Shown: positions 8,414-18,172, counted from the stretch's first letter. The stretch: 64,000 nucleotides of DNA from Parasedimentitalea marina (GCF_004006175.1 NZ_CP033219.1:868001-932000); one strand, 5' to 3'. The notes: a model not told the origin generated them from the sequence alone. Numbers and translations are program-made.

Positions 8414-9262
8414 TTAGGCGCCTTCCAATGCGCGCAAGCTGCGTACCGCTTCTTCAAAGTGTTGGGGGTGGGTACTGATGGCTTCGCGAAGCAAGCCTTC
8501 ACCTGTTGCCACATCGCCCTGCTTGACTGCAGCCAGGGCCATGGTGTGGAGCAACTGGGCCCGTTCCGTCTGTCCCATCTGGATCACCGGCAGGCTGTAG
8601 TTGCGCTGTGCACCGCGTGCCAGAACTAGGTTGTTCTTGGCCGTGAACAGCGCCTGATCCTGGCGGATGGCCTCGCCGAACAGACGCTCGGCTTCGGCAT
8701 AGTCACCGCGGGTCAGTTTTGAATAGCCCCAATTGTTCATCACACCAGCCGGGCGGGTGGTCAGCGAAACTGCAATCTCATAGAAACTGTCAGCCTTTTT
8801 CCATTCTTTGTTGGCATCCGCGACCATGGCTTCAAGCCGATATCGCTTAAAGGTCTCGTGGGTCGGTGGCACCTCGTCCAGAGCAGCCTCGGCAGCGTCC
8901 CAATTGCCAGTGCGGATCAGGGCGTCGGCCAGATCGACCCGGTCGTCATTGGTCGCCCCGTCCAGAGTGATGACTTTCTTCCAGCTGGCGACGGCCTCGA
9001 CATTGCGCTTGGCGCGCACCAGAGATCTAGCCAGACCGCGCTGCAAATCAATCCGGTCCGGGTTGCCCTGCAGTGAGCGCGAGAAATAACTCGCGGCCTC
9101 ATTCGGATCCGCAGCGGTGAGCATCACATCGTTGAGATCTGTTTCATCCACCACATTGACGTCCTGAAAGGCGCGTTCAACGGTTGCGGCGTCGTCATTG
9201 GCGCAGGCCGACAAGAGGAAACCCCCGGCCAGACATGCCGATACAAGAATTGCTTGGCGCAT
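8414..9262 (-). CDS. TPR lipoprotein, TadD-like (longer copy)
   Basis: A 282-residue protein with a lipoprotein signal peptide (lipobox LLSAC, Cys20) followed by tetratricopeptide repeats over most of its length, e.g. PNEAASYFSRSLQGNPDRIDLQ and GDYAEAERLFGEAIRQDQALF. TadD proteins are outer-membrane-associated lipoproteins that help assemble or stabilise the Tad secretin. AAGGA lies eight bases before the ATG. A second, shorter TPR lipoprotein is immediately upstream; the pair is a common arrangement in Rhodobacterales Tad loci. Confidence 0.88.
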   Translation of the reverse strand: MRQAILVSACLAGGFLLSACANDDAATVERAFQDVNVVDETDLNDVMLTAADPNEAASYFSRSLQGNPDRIDLQRGLARSLVRAKRNVEAVASWKKVITLDGATNDDRVDLADALIRTGNWDAAEAALDEVPPTHETFKRYRLEAMVADANKEWKKADSFYEIAVSLTTRPAGVMNNWGYSKLTRGDYAEAERLFGEAIRQDQALFTAKNNLVLARGAQRNYSLPVIQMGQTERAQLLHTMALAAVKQGDVATGEGLLREAISTHPQHFEEAVRSLRALEGA

Positions 9263-9289
9263 TTTTGCGTCCTTTACTGCTCTGCCTCG

Positions 9290-9874
9290 TCATGGTGTCA
9301 GGCGGATCAGAATATTCCCACTGCCGCGCTGCACCAATTCATATTCTTGGTTTTGTCCAGTATTATTAGCAGGTTTTTCCAAATTTGCGAGGGCCATGCG
9401 CAAATTCTCACGGATTGGGTCACTTTGGCCATTGTCCAAAGCATAAGCACGCCGCAAAACCTGCTCGGCCTCGGCGTATTTGCCCTGTTCCATAAGCACA
9501 ACGCCAAGATTGTTCATCGCTTCGGGCCATTCCGGCTCTTTCTCGATGGCACGCTGCAACAGGATTTCGGCCTGACCCAGGCGTCCCAGCCCAAGATTGG
9601 CAGTGCCCAAGCTGGACAGCACCTCGCCGGTCATGCCGTGATCCAGCGCTGCGCGGGTAAAGGCCTCTAACGCCAGTTCATATTCCTGCGCCACCATCAG
9701 GCGGTGGCCAACCTCTAGCCCGTCTTCGGCGGTGCCGCGATGATCTACACCCGGCGCCCATGCGTTGTTGGGATCAATGGTCTGGGATGCGCAAGACGCC
9801 ATCACGGCAAGGGCAGCAATGGCGATCAGGATCTTGCGAAATGGTGTGGGCAGGGCCTCACCAGTTGGTTTCAT
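9290..9874 (-). CDS. tadD: TPR lipoprotein, TadD-like (shorter copy)
   Basis: A 194-residue lipoprotein: signal peptide with lipobox VMASC near residue 28, then three or so TPR units (DHGMTGEVLSSLGTANLGLG; PEWPEAMNNLGVVLMEQG; ALDNGQSDPIRENLRMALAN). Probably a periplasmic pilotin or assembly factor of the Tad pilus. Only two bases separate it from tadC, so the two are translationally close. Which of the two TPR genes deserves the tadD name cannot be settled from sequence alone. Confidence 0.86.
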   Translation of the reverse strand: MKPTGEALPTPFRKILIAIAALAVMASCASQTIDPNNAWAPGVDHRGTAEDGLEVGHRLMVAQEYELALEAFTRAALDHGMTGEVLSSLGTANLGLGRLGQAEILLQRAIEKEPEWPEAMNNLGVVLMEQGKYAEAEQVLRRAYALDNGQSDPIRENLRMALANLEKPANNTGQNQEYELVQRGSGNILIRLTP

Positions 9875-9876
9875 GT

Positions 9877-10857
9877 TTAGTTGCCTGTATTGCCCAGATT
9901 CGAGATGTTCTTCATCGACGGGCCGACCAGAATGATCAGCAGCGGCGGAAGTGTCAGTCCCATTGTGGCAAGGGTCATTTTCGTTGGCAACTTGTTTGCG
10001 GCCTCTTCTGCCCGCATCACGCGTTTATCTCGCATTTCTGCAGCATAAACACGCAGAGCATCGGCGATAGAGGTACCAAACGTGGCCGATTGGATCATCA
10101 CCGTCACAAAGGAGGACAAATCCTGGACATCGCAGCGTGTGGACATATCCCGCAGAACCTTGTCCTTTTCCTTACCCGCCTTCATTTCATAGGCAACGAT
10201 ATCAAATTCATCCGCCAGTTCAGGATAAGAGGCGTGCAGCTCTTTGGCGACGCGAACGATGGCCTGATCCAACGATTGCCCTGCCTCGACGCAGACCAAC
10301 ATAAGATCCAGCGCGTCGGGAAAGCCGGCAGTGATATTATCCTTGCGCTCGGCTATGCGCCGTGTAATCCAGTATTTGGGCAGCATATAGCCTGCGCCAC
10401 CAGGACCAATGATGCGGATCATCATTTGCTGACCGTCATATTCAGTGTCGGCATTCAGCACATAGACGAAGACCAACCCCAGAATGAGGCCAATGATGCC
10501 AAGAGCAAACTGGGCAAAGTGGAAGAACCGAACTGAATCCTTGGACTGATAGCCCGCCTGACGCAGTGTCAGTTCCATCGCCGACAGTTCCTCGGCGTTT
10601 TGCGGTTCCAGGAAATTTGCGAACTTCTTGAGCTGTTCGTTGCGGCTGCCTTGACGCAGGCGATCTTTTTGCTGTTTGTCCTTCGGCTCGGGTTTGCTGT
10701 TTTTCTTGAGCTTCGACAGTGGATCTTCGCGTTGGTTCAGCAACAGAGGCACAGTCAGCAGGATCATGAAAAGACCCAGGAGACCAATCACCAGCAACGG
10801 GCCAAAGTCGCCCAGCTGTTCCGTTATGAAGTCGTTGATATTTGTTAGAAAATCCAT
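9877..10857 (-). CDS. tadC: Tad pilus inner-membrane platform protein TadC (T2SS F family)
   Basis: A 326-residue T2SSF-domain protein. An N-terminal membrane helix (GPLLVIGLLGLFMILLTVPL) and charged linker precede the T2SSF domain, with GFPDALDLMLVCVEAGQSLD and ADEFDIVAYEMKAGKEKDK typical of TadC, and a C-terminal helix TLPPLLIILVGPSM. With TadB it forms the inner-membrane platform on which the CpaF ATPase works. Its start is 12 bases after the tadB stop. Confidence 0.95.
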   Translation of the reverse strand: MDFLTNINDFITEQLGDFGPLLVIGLLGLFMILLTVPLLLNQREDPLSKLKKNSKPEPKDKQQKDRLRQGSRNEQLKKFANFLEPQNAEELSAMELTLRQAGYQSKDSVRFFHFAQFALGIIGLILGLVFVYVLNADTEYDGQQMMIRIIGPGGAGYMLPKYWITRRIAERKDNITAGFPDALDLMLVCVEAGQSLDQAIVRVAKELHASYPELADEFDIVAYEMKAGKEKDKVLRDMSTRCDVQDLSSFVTVMIQSATFGTSIADALRVYAAEMRDKRVMRAEEAANKLPTKMTLATMGLTLPPLLIILVGPSMKNISNLGNTGN

Positions 10858-10869
10858 ATCCCGAGCTCT

Positions 10870-11838
10870 CTATACTTTGATATTTGTCAGCGCGCGCATG
10901 ACGAAAAGATTGACGGTCAACAGGGTTCCGACAATGAAACAACTAGGAATAAAATATGGGTGGTCCAGCACCTCGTCATAAAAGTGCGGATCCTTGGCCA
11001 GAGTGGCCGCCAGCGCCAATAGGGGAAAAGCAGACAGAAATTTTCCGGACCACTGGGCCTCGGCGGTGATGGCTTTGACCCGGCGAAACAGGCGGAACCG
11101 GGCCCGGATCACTTTGGCGAGACCTGCCAGAACTTCGGCCAGGTTACCACCAGATTGGGCTTGGATGGTCACCGCAACGGCCAGGAAACGCATGTCCTGC
11201 ATATCTAGCCGTTCCGCCATTTCCTTTAGCGCTTCGCCAATGTCCCGGCCATAGGCACTTTCGTCAGAGATCATGCCAAACTCAGTGCCCAGCGGGTCGC
11301 TGACTTCTTTGGCAACCATCTGGATCGCGGCCATAAACGGGTGGCCGACCCGCAAACTACGGACAATCAGTTCCACAGCATCAGGTAGCTGTTCTTCGAT
11401 CAGGGCCATACGTTTCTTGGCCTTATTATTGACCCAGAAGAAAACTGCGCCCACGCCGATGATGACGGATGCCAAGATGCGAAGCGGCAATTGGGTGTCG
11501 GTGCCGATGCTTAGGCCAACAAATGCCAGCGCACCAAGGCCTGCCATGACCATGATCAGCTGACGGGGTGTAAAGGCAATCGCAGCTTTCTGTGCTTTCT
11601 CTGCCAACAGGGAATACAGCGGAATCGACTGCGATTTCATGTGCTGCTGCATTTCCTTGCGCAGCTGGTCCAGCACCTGTTCGCGGTTGCTGCCTTTGTC
11701 CAGCATCTCTAACCGGCGGTTGACGCGGCTGTTCAGACTGATGGATTTTCCAAAGACCACCAGATACAGGCCTTCGACCAGTACCAGAACGCCGACAAAA
11801 ATCAGACCATAAATGATTGGTTCTGCGCTGAGTTCCAT
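10870..11838 (-). CDS. tadB: Tad pilus inner-membrane platform protein TadB (T2SS F family)
   Basis: A 322-residue T2SSF protein with N-terminal membrane helix (IIYGLIFVGVLVLVEGLYLV), two central helices, the conserved block LPDAVELIVRSLRVGHPF and the motif QAQSGGNLAEVLAGLAKVIR, and a C-terminal membrane helix. It partners TadC. Its ATG overlaps the cpaF stop by one base (TGATG), implying translational coupling with the ATPase gene. Confidence 0.95.
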   Translation of the reverse strand: MELSAEPIIYGLIFVGVLVLVEGLYLVVFGKSISLNSRVNRRLEMLDKGSNREQVLDQLRKEMQQHMKSQSIPLYSLLAEKAQKAAIAFTPRQLIMVMAGLGALAFVGLSIGTDTQLPLRILASVIIGVGAVFFWVNNKAKKRMALIEEQLPDAVELIVRSLRVGHPFMAAIQMVAKEVSDPLGTEFGMISDESAYGRDIGEALKEMAERLDMQDMRFLAVAVTIQAQSGGNLAEVLAGLAKVIRARFRLFRRVKAITAEAQWSGKFLSAFPLLALAATLAKDPHFYDEVLDHPYFIPSCFIVGTLLTVNLFVMRALTNIKV

Positions 11839-13298
11839 CAGTGTGTCTCCATCGTGGTGGGTTCGTAAACCGAGGCGGGTAAATCATACCCCCACATGCG
11901 GAACCGTTCAGAAAAGTGGCTGCGCACGCCTGTGGCCGTGAAGTGGCCGATAATTTTGTTTTCCGGTGTCAGGCCAACGCGCTGATAGCGAAAGATTTCC
12001 TGCATAGAGATCACATCGCCCTCCATACCGGTGATTTCGGTGATAGAGGTCATGCGGCGCGATCCATCCTGCAAGCGGGATGCCTGCACAATCAGGTTTA
12101 CCGCTGATGAAATCTGACTGCGCACCGCCTTGAGCGGCATTTCAATACCGGACATAGCAATCATGTTTTCCAGACGGCTGACACCATCGCGGGCCGAGTT
12201 GGCGTGAATGGTGGTCATTGAACCGTCGTGGCCGGTGTTCATCGCCTGCAACATATCGATGACTTCTTCGCCGCGGGTCTCGCCCACGATGATCCGGTCG
12301 GGGCGCATCCGAAGGGCGTTTTTCAAACAGTCGCGGGGCGAGACTTCGCCTTTGCCTTCAACATTGGGCGGGCGGCTTTCCATCCGGCCGACGTGGGTCT
12401 GTTGCAGCTGAAGTTCGGCAGTGTCTTCGATGGTCAGAATACGTTCGGCATTGTCAATAAAGCTGGATAGGGCATTCAACGTCGTTGTTTTACCTGAACC
12501 CGTACCGCCCGAGACGATGATATTCAGGCGCGTGGCCACTGCCGCTTGTAGATATGCAGCCATTTCCTCGTTGAAGGCCCCGAAAGTCACCAGGTCATCG
12601 ATGCCCAATTTGTCTTTTTTAAACTTCCGGATTGAAACCAGCGATCCGTCAACTGCAATCGGCGGCACCATCGCGTTGAAGCGTGATCCGTCGGCCAGAC
12701 GCGCATCGACATAAGGGTTGGATTCATCAACGCGGCGACCCACAGCAGACACGATTTTATCAATGATCCGAAGAAGGTGCTTTTCATCCTTAAAGGTCAC
12801 ATCGCTGAGCTGCAGTTTGCCGTCGCGTTCGACAAATACCTGTTGCGGACCATTGACCAGAATATCGTTGACCGACTCGTCGCGCAGCAGTGTTTCCAGC
12901 GGACCCAGGCCGGTGACTTCGTCGTACAGTTCTTTGGTCAGGGTCTGGCGGTCTTCGCGGTTAAGAACAATGCCTTTTTCTTCCAGGATCTCACCGGCAA
13001 TTGTGGTTATTTCGGCACGAAGTTCTGTCTCGTTGGCGTTTTCCAGGGCGGCAAGGTTCAACTGTTCCAACAATTCCTTGTGCAGTTGGATCTTGATCTC
13101 AGAAAGCCGTTCCTTGCGCTTGCGTTCCTTGTCCTGGGGGGCCGCTTTGGCGCCGGTTTCGGGCATCGGGCGACGCAGGGACGCGCTTTGATTTGCCGCT
13201 GCTTTTGGGGCAGGTACTTCTGCCAGTTTGGCGGCTTTCGGCTTGGCGATAATGCCTGCTGGCGTCGCGGCTGCTGATTTCTTGTATTTGGAAAACAT
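11838..13298 (-). CDS. cpaF: Tad pilus assembly ATPase CpaF/TadA
   Basis: A 486-residue secretion ATPase that powers Flp pilus assembly. After a low-complexity, Ala/Lys-rich N-terminus (about 1-65) comes the conserved N-terminal domain ([19 protein letters not shown]), then Walker [16 protein letters not shown] (263-277), the Asp box [12 protein letters not shown], Walker [12 protein letters not shown] and the His box [10 protein letters not shown]. Length and motif order are normal for CpaF. GGGGG ten bases upstream supports the start. Confidence 0.97.
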   Translation of the reverse strand: MFSKYKKSAAATPAGIIAKPKAAKLAEVPAPKAAANQSASLRRPMPETGAKAAPQDKERKRKERLSEIKIQLHKELLEQLNLAALENANETELRAEITTIAGEILEEKGIVLNREDRQTLTKELYDEVTGLGPLETLLRDESVNDILVNGPQQVFVERDGKLQLSDVTFKDEKHLLRIIDKIVSAVGRRVDESNPYVDARLADGSRFNAMVPPIAVDGSLVSIRKFKKDKLGIDDLVTFGAFNEEMAAYLQAAVATRLNIIVSGGTGSGKTTTLNALSSFIDNAERILTIEDTAELQLQQTHVGRMESRPPNVEGKGEVSPRDCLKNALRMRPDRIIVGETRGEEVIDMLQAMNTGHDGSMTTIHANSARDGVSRLENMIAMSGIEMPLKAVRSQISSAVNLIVQASRLQDGSRRMTSITEITGMEGDVISMQEIFRYQRVGLTPENKIIGHFTATGVRSHFSERFRMWGYDLPASVYEPTTMETH

Positions 13299-13324
13299 TT
13301 AATACCCCCAAGGGACGAATTTAA

Positions 13325-14563
13325 TCAGGCTGCGGCAACGTCTTGCTGACCCAACTCGTGAAGTGACAACGCCAGTTTGGCAATTTCCTTGCGGAGCGGA
13401 TTCTTGGCTGCAGACAGCGCCAGAGGCAGGCCATGATCACAACATTGGGTCACGGGCTTGCCACCGTCGGGCAGTTGCAGATCTATCGAGATGCCGAGAG
13501 ATTCAGCCATTCGCTTAACCCGGCTCTTGCCGCTCAGGTCGGTGAACTTCGGCGCCCGATTCAATGTGAACCGCAGTTTCTCAAACGGCAGTTCTTCGGA
13601 CTGTAGCGCCCGTTTCATACGCAGAGCGTTCTGAGCCGAGCGCATGTCGAGCTCAATCAGGGCAAAGTAGACATGGGCGGTGCTGAGAACGCATTCCGAC
13701 CACTGCACCAGGGTGCGAGGCAAATCGATAATGACAAAATCAAAGTGGCTGCGCGCCATGGCAATAAGGCGTTCGATGTCCTCGGATGAAAAGAAATCGA
13801 GGGGGACCATTTCGGACGGCGCGGTCAGAACCTGAAGCTTGTCCTGGAAAGACAAAAGTGCCTGACCAAACATTTCGGCGTCCATTTCATCAATTTGGCC
13901 CAGCGTCTCCATGACGATTTCACGGCGCGGCAGGTCCAGGTATGTGGCCACAGAGCCGTGCTGCAAATCGAGATCCAACAGGCAGACACTTGGTTCGTCG
14001 TGTTGGCTCAATTCGGCCAGCTCCCAGGCCAGATTGACGGCCAGCGTTGTCGATCCAGATCCACCAGCAAGGCCCTGACACACAATCACGGCCCCTTCGC
14101 GGGCACTGCCGGACTGCAATTGATGCGGGTTGGGCTTGGCGAGATCGGGTTCCGGTTCTGGGGTGGTTACACGCTCTATCGCGGCCTGCAGTTCCTGTTC
14201 CGGAAGCGGGTAGGGGACGAATTCGTCGGCGCCTTGGCGGAGCAGTTGATGCAGAGACGCCGGTGTGACGTCTTCGGCAATCAGGATCACTTTGATATCG
14301 CGGGATTTTGCCTGAGAGATGATTTCCCCCATAAGGACCAGATTGTCCTCGTCGTTGCCATCGATGGCCAATGCGACAAATTCCAAAGCTTCTGCTTCGG
14401 GCTGATTGAAAAATGCCAATGCTTCGGCAAAGCCCAGGTCGCCCCAGTTTTCGCCCATTGTTGTTTCCATGTCTTCGATCAGGAGATCAAAGTTCTGCAC
14501 GTCGCGGCTGACTGTGCAGGCCACAATTGCGTTGGTCTCTGGTTGCGGCGTTACACTGCTCAT
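13325..14563 (-). CDS. cpaE: Tad pilus localisation protein CpaE/TadZ (MinD/ParA-like)
   Basis: About 412 residues: an atypical receiver-like N-terminal half (to about 130) and a ParA/MinD-type ATPase domain. The Walker A is GLAGGSGSTTLAVNLAW, lacking the usual signature lysines, as is common in TadZ proteins; LLDLDLQHGS and FVIIDLPRTL follow. CpaE/TadZ places the Tad machine in the cell. Two in-frame ATGs lie six bases apart; GAGG sits only 3 bases before the first but 9 before the second, so the second is chosen. Confidence 0.93.
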   Translation of the reverse strand: MSSVTPQPETNAIVACTVSRDVQNFDLLIEDMETTMGENWGDLGFAEALAFFNQPEAEALEFVALAIDGNDEDNLVLMGEIISQAKSRDIKVILIAEDVTPASLHQLLRQGADEFVPYPLPEQELQAAIERVTTPEPEPDLAKPNPHQLQSGSAREGAVIVCQGLAGGSGSTTLAVNLAWELAELSQHDEPSVCLLDLDLQHGSVATYLDLPRREIVMETLGQIDEMDAEMFGQALLSFQDKLQVLTAPSEMVPLDFFSSEDIERLIAMARSHFDFVIIDLPRTLVQWSECVLSTAHVYFALIELDMRSAQNALRMKRALQSEELPFEKLRFTLNRAPKFTDLSGKSRVKRMAESLGISIDLQLPDGGKPVTQCCDHGLPLALSAAKNPLRKEIAKLALSLHELGQQDVAAA

Positions 14564-14585
14564 GGCCATAATCCTCGTTGCGGGT

Positions 14586-14609
14586 AACGGCAGGTTTCAC
14601 CTGCCCGTT
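14586..14609 (-). other. Hairpin in the leader just upstream of cpaE
   Basis: GGCAGGT pairs with ACCTGCC around a TTC loop; flanking AACG/CGTT extends it with one bulged base. On the minus strand it ends about ten bases before the cpaE ribosome binding site, so it could stabilise processed mRNA or tune cpaE translation. It lies in the 169-base gap between the OmpA-like gene and cpaE. Confidence 0.5.
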
Positions 14610-14732
14610 CCTGCGTGCGACTCACTCGGCGCACGCCACCTCTTGAAGATAATGTCGTGGGTAAATCAGGCAATAATTGGGCCAAAATGCCCCAATAGTT
14701 GGGAAATTCTAAACAGTCGTGTGCTGGCCGGA

Positions 14733-15359
14733 CTACTCAATCGAAGTGGAAAGAGACTGATCTTCCGTCAATGTCGTTCCCGGAACCGCACTTTGGATAT
14801 ATTCACGGTAGACGACCTGTGCGTATTTCCCGTCCAGCAGCGATGGGTGGTTTTCCAAGAATCCTGAGACCTCGGTTACTGTGCGCCGGTTTTGACGTTC
14901 TCGACCTTGTGTGACGATCAAAGGTTGTGTTTCTCCAAAGGAAACAACTGCTTCCAGGCGTGATCGGCTGATGCCACGGGACGAAAGATATCTGACCGCT
15001 GCACGGGCACGGCGCAGGCCAAGGGACTTATTATATCCCGTAGATCCTACAGAATCCGTGTGTCCGTAGACACGAAAGCGAACTTCGGGAAACTGTCTGA
15101 TCCAAGTTGCCTGTTGGTCCAAAACCGCACGAGCCTGGGGATCAAGGGTGGCGCTGTCGAAGTCAAAGTTGATTGTTGGCGGAACTTCTTGCGCAAAACG
15201 GTTGGCCAGTTGCACAGCATAGGACCGATCGCCACTCATCACGAGCGCGTTGTTCAAAGTGGAGTTGCCAAAGCTGCCGCGATCCAACTCACGTCCAGCT
15301 TCATAGTCACAACCGGCTGCCGTCAGGCAAAGCCCTAATATCGCTGCATTCTTAATCAT
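14733..15359 (-). CDS. OmpA-family lipoprotein in the Tad operon
   Basis: A 208-residue lipoprotein with lipobox LTAAGC close to the N-terminus and a C-terminal OmpA peptidoglycan-binding domain (about residues 75-185): TINFDFDSATLDPQARAVLD, VYGHTDSVGSTGYNKSLGLR with the conserved Asp, and SRGISRSRLEAVSFGE-like strand-helix pattern. It probably anchors the pilus assembly to the cell wall. An earlier ATG abuts AAGG with no spacing, so the Met nine bases later is the better start. Similar OmpA genes sit between cpaC and cpaE in related Tad loci. Confidence 0.88.
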   Translation of the reverse strand: MIKNAAILGLCLTAAGCDYEAGRELDRGSFGNSTLNNALVMSGDRSYAVQLANRFAQEVPPTINFDFDSATLDPQARAVLDQQATWIRQFPEVRFRVYGHTDSVGSTGYNKSLGLRRARAAVRYLSSRGISRSRLEAVVSFGETQPLIVTQGRERQNRRTVTEVSGFLENHPSLLDGKYAQVVYREYIQSAVPGTTLTEDQSLSTSIE

Positions 15360-15375
15360 CTGTGCCATCCTTCAA

Positions 15376-16770
15376 TTAGTCCAACACATAGCCATATGAG
15401 CCGCTGAAATCTTGCCTGGCAATTTCGCCGGCTGGGCCGTTCTGCGTCTGCGACACCCGGCCAAACAGGAATAGGTCATTCTCGCTGGGTGGTTTGACAC
15501 GATCTGTCGGCAGGCTAAGCGCCTCGCCCCGGGTCGGTGTGACCAGATGCGCGCTGATAATGACCACCAGTTCTGTCTGGCTGCGCTGATAGTCGGCGCT
15601 TCGGAAAAGGGCACCCAGAATGGGGACATCGCCAATCCATGGAACCTGACCCGTGTTGTCCAGGAAATCATCCTGGATCAGGCCAGCAATGGCAAAGCTT
15701 TCACCATCGCGCATTTCAACCGTGGTCGATGCCTCGCGGCGCGAGAATGCAGCAACCGACAGGCCGCTTACAGTTATCGAATTGGTTGTGTCGATCGCCG
15801 AGACTGAGGTCTTTAGCTCTAAGTTAATCAAGTCGCCGTCGATGACACGCGGAATAAAGTTCATTTCAATGCCAAAAGGCTTGAACTCGATTGTTGTCAC
15901 GCCATCTGCTTGCGCCACGGGAACCGGGTATTCGCCGCCCGCCAGGAACTTGGCTTCTTGTCCGGAAAGGGCAGCCAGGTTTGGTTCAGCAAGGGTGCGG
16001 ACCATGCCTTTTTGTTCCAGTGCTTCCAAAAGCAGACCAACTTGGGTCGATCCGATATCAAAGCCGAACAACACCGCACCCAAAGTACCGTCCTGTGTGA
16101 CCACAGGGTTGGTCGTGGGTAGGCTATTGCCGTTTTGCAGCCAGGTGCCGGTTTCCACCCCAAAGCTGCTACCGCCCAATGCGACAGAGGAGCTGAGTGA
16201 TTTGGAGACTGAGCGCTGCATTTCAGCAAAGCGGACCTTTAGCATAACCTGCTGTACGCCACCAACGGACATCAGGTTTGAAACCCGTTCTGGTGCATAA
16301 CGTTCAGCAAGATCCATCGCCCGTTGCAGGCGTGCAGCGCTGGACACTGTCCCAGACAACACGATGCCATCGTTGGCTGTGCGAACTTCTATTTTTTCAT
16401 TGGGAAGGATCTGACGCAGCCGTTCTTTGAACTCGCTGACGTCAGCAGCAACGCGCACATCAACATTGGTGATCAGGCGGCCAGTTGCGTCCAATAAGGT
16501 CAGAGTGGTCAAGCCTGGGGATTTACCCAGCACATAGATTGTACGGTCCGACAGGGACGAGATATCTGCAATTCCCGGGTTCGCAATACTGAGTTCGGAA
16601 AACGGTACGTCGCTTTCCACCACAACTGCCCTGTTCATCGGAACATCAAGTTGTGCAGCGGTGCCTTTTTTGACAACGCGCAAACCTTCGGCCCACGCGG
16701 AATCTGCTACCGGTGTGCAAATCAAAGCAACCCCGGTTAGGGCTGCTGCTAGTGTAGTTCTAAATGCCAT
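15376..16770 (-). CDS. cpaC: Tad pilus secretin CpaC/RcpA
   Basis: A 464-residue outer-membrane secretin. Signal peptide (TTLAAALTGVALICTPVADSAWA), N-terminal pilus secretin domain (VPMNRAVVVESDVPFSELSIANPGIADI, read in two parts), a BON-like segment (LRQILPNEKIEVRTANDGIVLSG) and the C-terminal secretin domain with VLLKVRFAEM-type strand and FLAGGEYPVPVAQ. It forms the gated channel for the pilus. The start is set at ATG 16770 because GAGAGGCAGG precedes it and the signal peptide begins there; an upstream extension of 31 residues has no such support. Confidence 0.94.
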   Translation of the reverse strand: MAFRTTLAAALTGVALICTPVADSAWAEGLRVVKKGTAAQLDVPMNRAVVVESDVPFSELSIANPGIADISSLSDRTIYVLGKSPGLTTLTLLDATGRLITNVDVRVAADVSEFKERLRQILPNEKIEVRTANDGIVLSGTVSSAARLQRAMDLAERYAPERVSNLMSVGGVQQVMLKVRFAEMQRSVSKSLSSSVALGGSSFGVETGTWLQNGNSLPTTNPVVTQDGTLGAVLFGFDIGSTQVGLLLEALEQKGMVRTLAEPNLAALSGQEAKFLAGGEYPVPVAQADGVTTIEFKPFGIEMNFIPRVIDGDLINLELKTSVSAIDTTNSITVSGLSVAAFSRREASTTVEMRDGESFAIAGLIQDDFLDNTGQVPWIGDVPILGALFRSADYQRSQTELVVIISAHLVTPTRGEALSLPTDRVKPPSENDLFLFGRVSQTQNGPAGEIARQDFSGSYGYVLD

Positions 16771-16911
16771 GTGACCTGCCTCTCGGATCACGCCTCGTTG
16801 TCGGGTCTTTTGCCCGTCTTTTGATGTACTGTGGATCAGCTTGCGCATTAATGCAAGAATCATTGGCTATTATGCCAACCGCGTTGTGTGACCTAAGCAA
16901 CAGCAACATCG

Positions 16912-16938
16912 AAAAGCCGCCCAGAATGAGCGGCTTTC
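16912..16938 (-). terminator. Terminator-like hairpin between cpaB and cpaC
   Basis: On the minus strand GAAAGCCGC pairs with GCGGCTTTTC around a nine-base loop, 40-70 bases after the cpaB stop in a 209-base gap. The T-rich 3' arm suits a weak intrinsic terminator, which would favour pilin and cpaB expression over the rest of the operon. Confidence 0.6.
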
Positions 16939-16979
16939 GATAGGGGGGTTTCGCAATGCAAATGGTCAGTTCGGCGATC

Positions 16980-17840
16980 CTAGTTGGTACAGGGGATCGG
17001 GATTTCTACTACTTCGGCACCACGGCGGGTACGGATCGTACAGACCTTTTCAGACTCACGTTCAGGCGCAGAAACGCGTTCACCCAATCCCAACAGAGAG
17101 CGTTGATCTACCTCAACAAATGAGGCAATGGTGTCATCTCCGGCACCAACCAGTGACAGGCTTAACCGCCCGGTGGTCTGGGCTTGCGCCAAGGCGGCCA
17201 CGTGTTTGGGGAGGGCGGACACTGTGACCGTGCGTGCAATCGAGGCGCTGTCGATGTCACCGCCAGCGCTTTGGTCGATGGCAATCAGTTCCATATTGGT
17301 CTGGATCAAACGGGTCAATTCGCCGCGACGAAGCTCATCAGCATCGCCAAGGTTGCCTGTCCAATAGACGTCGACCCGGTCACCGGGGCGTAAAAAGCCG
17401 GAAACGCCAGAGGATACGTCGACCTTGATCGCAAAGGCGCGCATGCCACGTTTCAGACGCGAGGTAATGCCTGCATCCTCGCCGGGCTTGGTGATTTTCA
17501 CGGCCAGAACAGCCTCGTTGGCCTCGACTGTTCGCAATACAACCCTGAACTCGCCTTTGAATTCTGGTGGAAAAAGTGCATCTAGAGAGGAATATGTGCC
17601 CTCGGGAACGCTGTCTTGTGGCCATTGGACAAGGCGTACGGCATCTTGGGTCAGCCGCTCTCCGTATTTCAATGCGCGGTTTGCAACAAAGACATCGACG
17701 GTTTCGATGTTTACGACTTTTTGTGCGTTTGCTTGGGCCAGGGCATACTGGTATTTGGCAATGTAGTTCTTTGCCATCATCACCGCGCCGCCAGCCAAGG
17801 CGACACCGACAATCAAAACCAGCCCGAAAACTGCACGCAT
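16980..17840 (-). CDS. cpaB: Flp pilus assembly protein CpaB/RcpC
   Basis: A 286-residue periplasmic protein anchored by an N-terminal membrane helix (VFGLVLIVGVALAGGAVMMA). It has a SAF domain (about 47-115: DVFVANRALKYGERLTQDAV) followed by the RcpC/CpaB domain with GMRAFAIKVDVSSGVSGFLR and LRPGDRVDVYWTG. It stabilises the secretin CpaC. It is followed by a hairpin and then cpaC, and preceded by the shorter prepilin gene. Confidence 0.94.
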   Translation of the reverse strand: MRAVFGLVLIVGVALAGGAVMMAKNYIAKYQYALAQANAQKVVNIETVDVFVANRALKYGERLTQDAVRLVQWPQDSVPEGTYSSLDALFPPEFKGEFRVVLRTVEANEAVLAVKITKPGEDAGITSRLKRGMRAFAIKVDVSSGVSGFLRPGDRVDVYWTGNLGDADELRRGELTRLIQTNMELIAIDQSAGGDIDSASIARTVTVSALPKHVAALAQAQTTGRLSLSLVGAGDDTIASFVEVDQRSLLGLGERVSAPERESEKVCTIRTRRGAEVVEIPIPCTN

Positions 17841-17965
17841 TGTGTTACCTCTCTTGGATCTTGCTGTGATACCGGGATGAACCCGAGATCTTTATCACCC
17901 GAACCTGAGAATTTAGTTTAGATGACGTTTGTTATATTTGAGCGGCGCTGAACCGCAGGGCGTCG

Positions 17966-18142
17966 TTAGGTAATGGTCCAGTTTGACATGTAGCTCGCCA
18001 ATCCATCGGCCAGCCCAAGTGCACCGTCTTCCATTGCAGCGGCGATCAGAACCACCAGGCCAACGATTGCGGCCGTAAGGACCACCCAATCGACGGTCAC
18101 TGCACCATCGTCGTCCATATAAAAGGATTTTAGTTTATTCAT
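17966..18142 (-). CDS. Flp family type IVb prepilin (first of two)
   Basis: A 58-residue prepilin: leader MNKLKSFYMDDDG, predicted cleavage after Gly, then AVTVDWVVLTAA and one hydrophobic helix, ending MSNWTIT. It shares the GAVTVDWVVLTAA core with the pilin at 18247-18426 but differs after residue 30. The usual Glu at mature position 5 is replaced by Asp and Tyr6 by Trp, a feature of alphaproteobacterial Flp-like pilins. CpaA would process it. Stop codon TAA; too short to be found by length-filtered ORF searches. Confidence 0.9.
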   Translation of the reverse strand: MNKLKSFYMDDDGAVTVDWVVLTAAIVGLVVLIAAAMEDGALGLADGLASYMSNWTIT

Positions 18143-18172
18143 TGTGAACCTCGATTTGTGAGAGTTCTTGGG

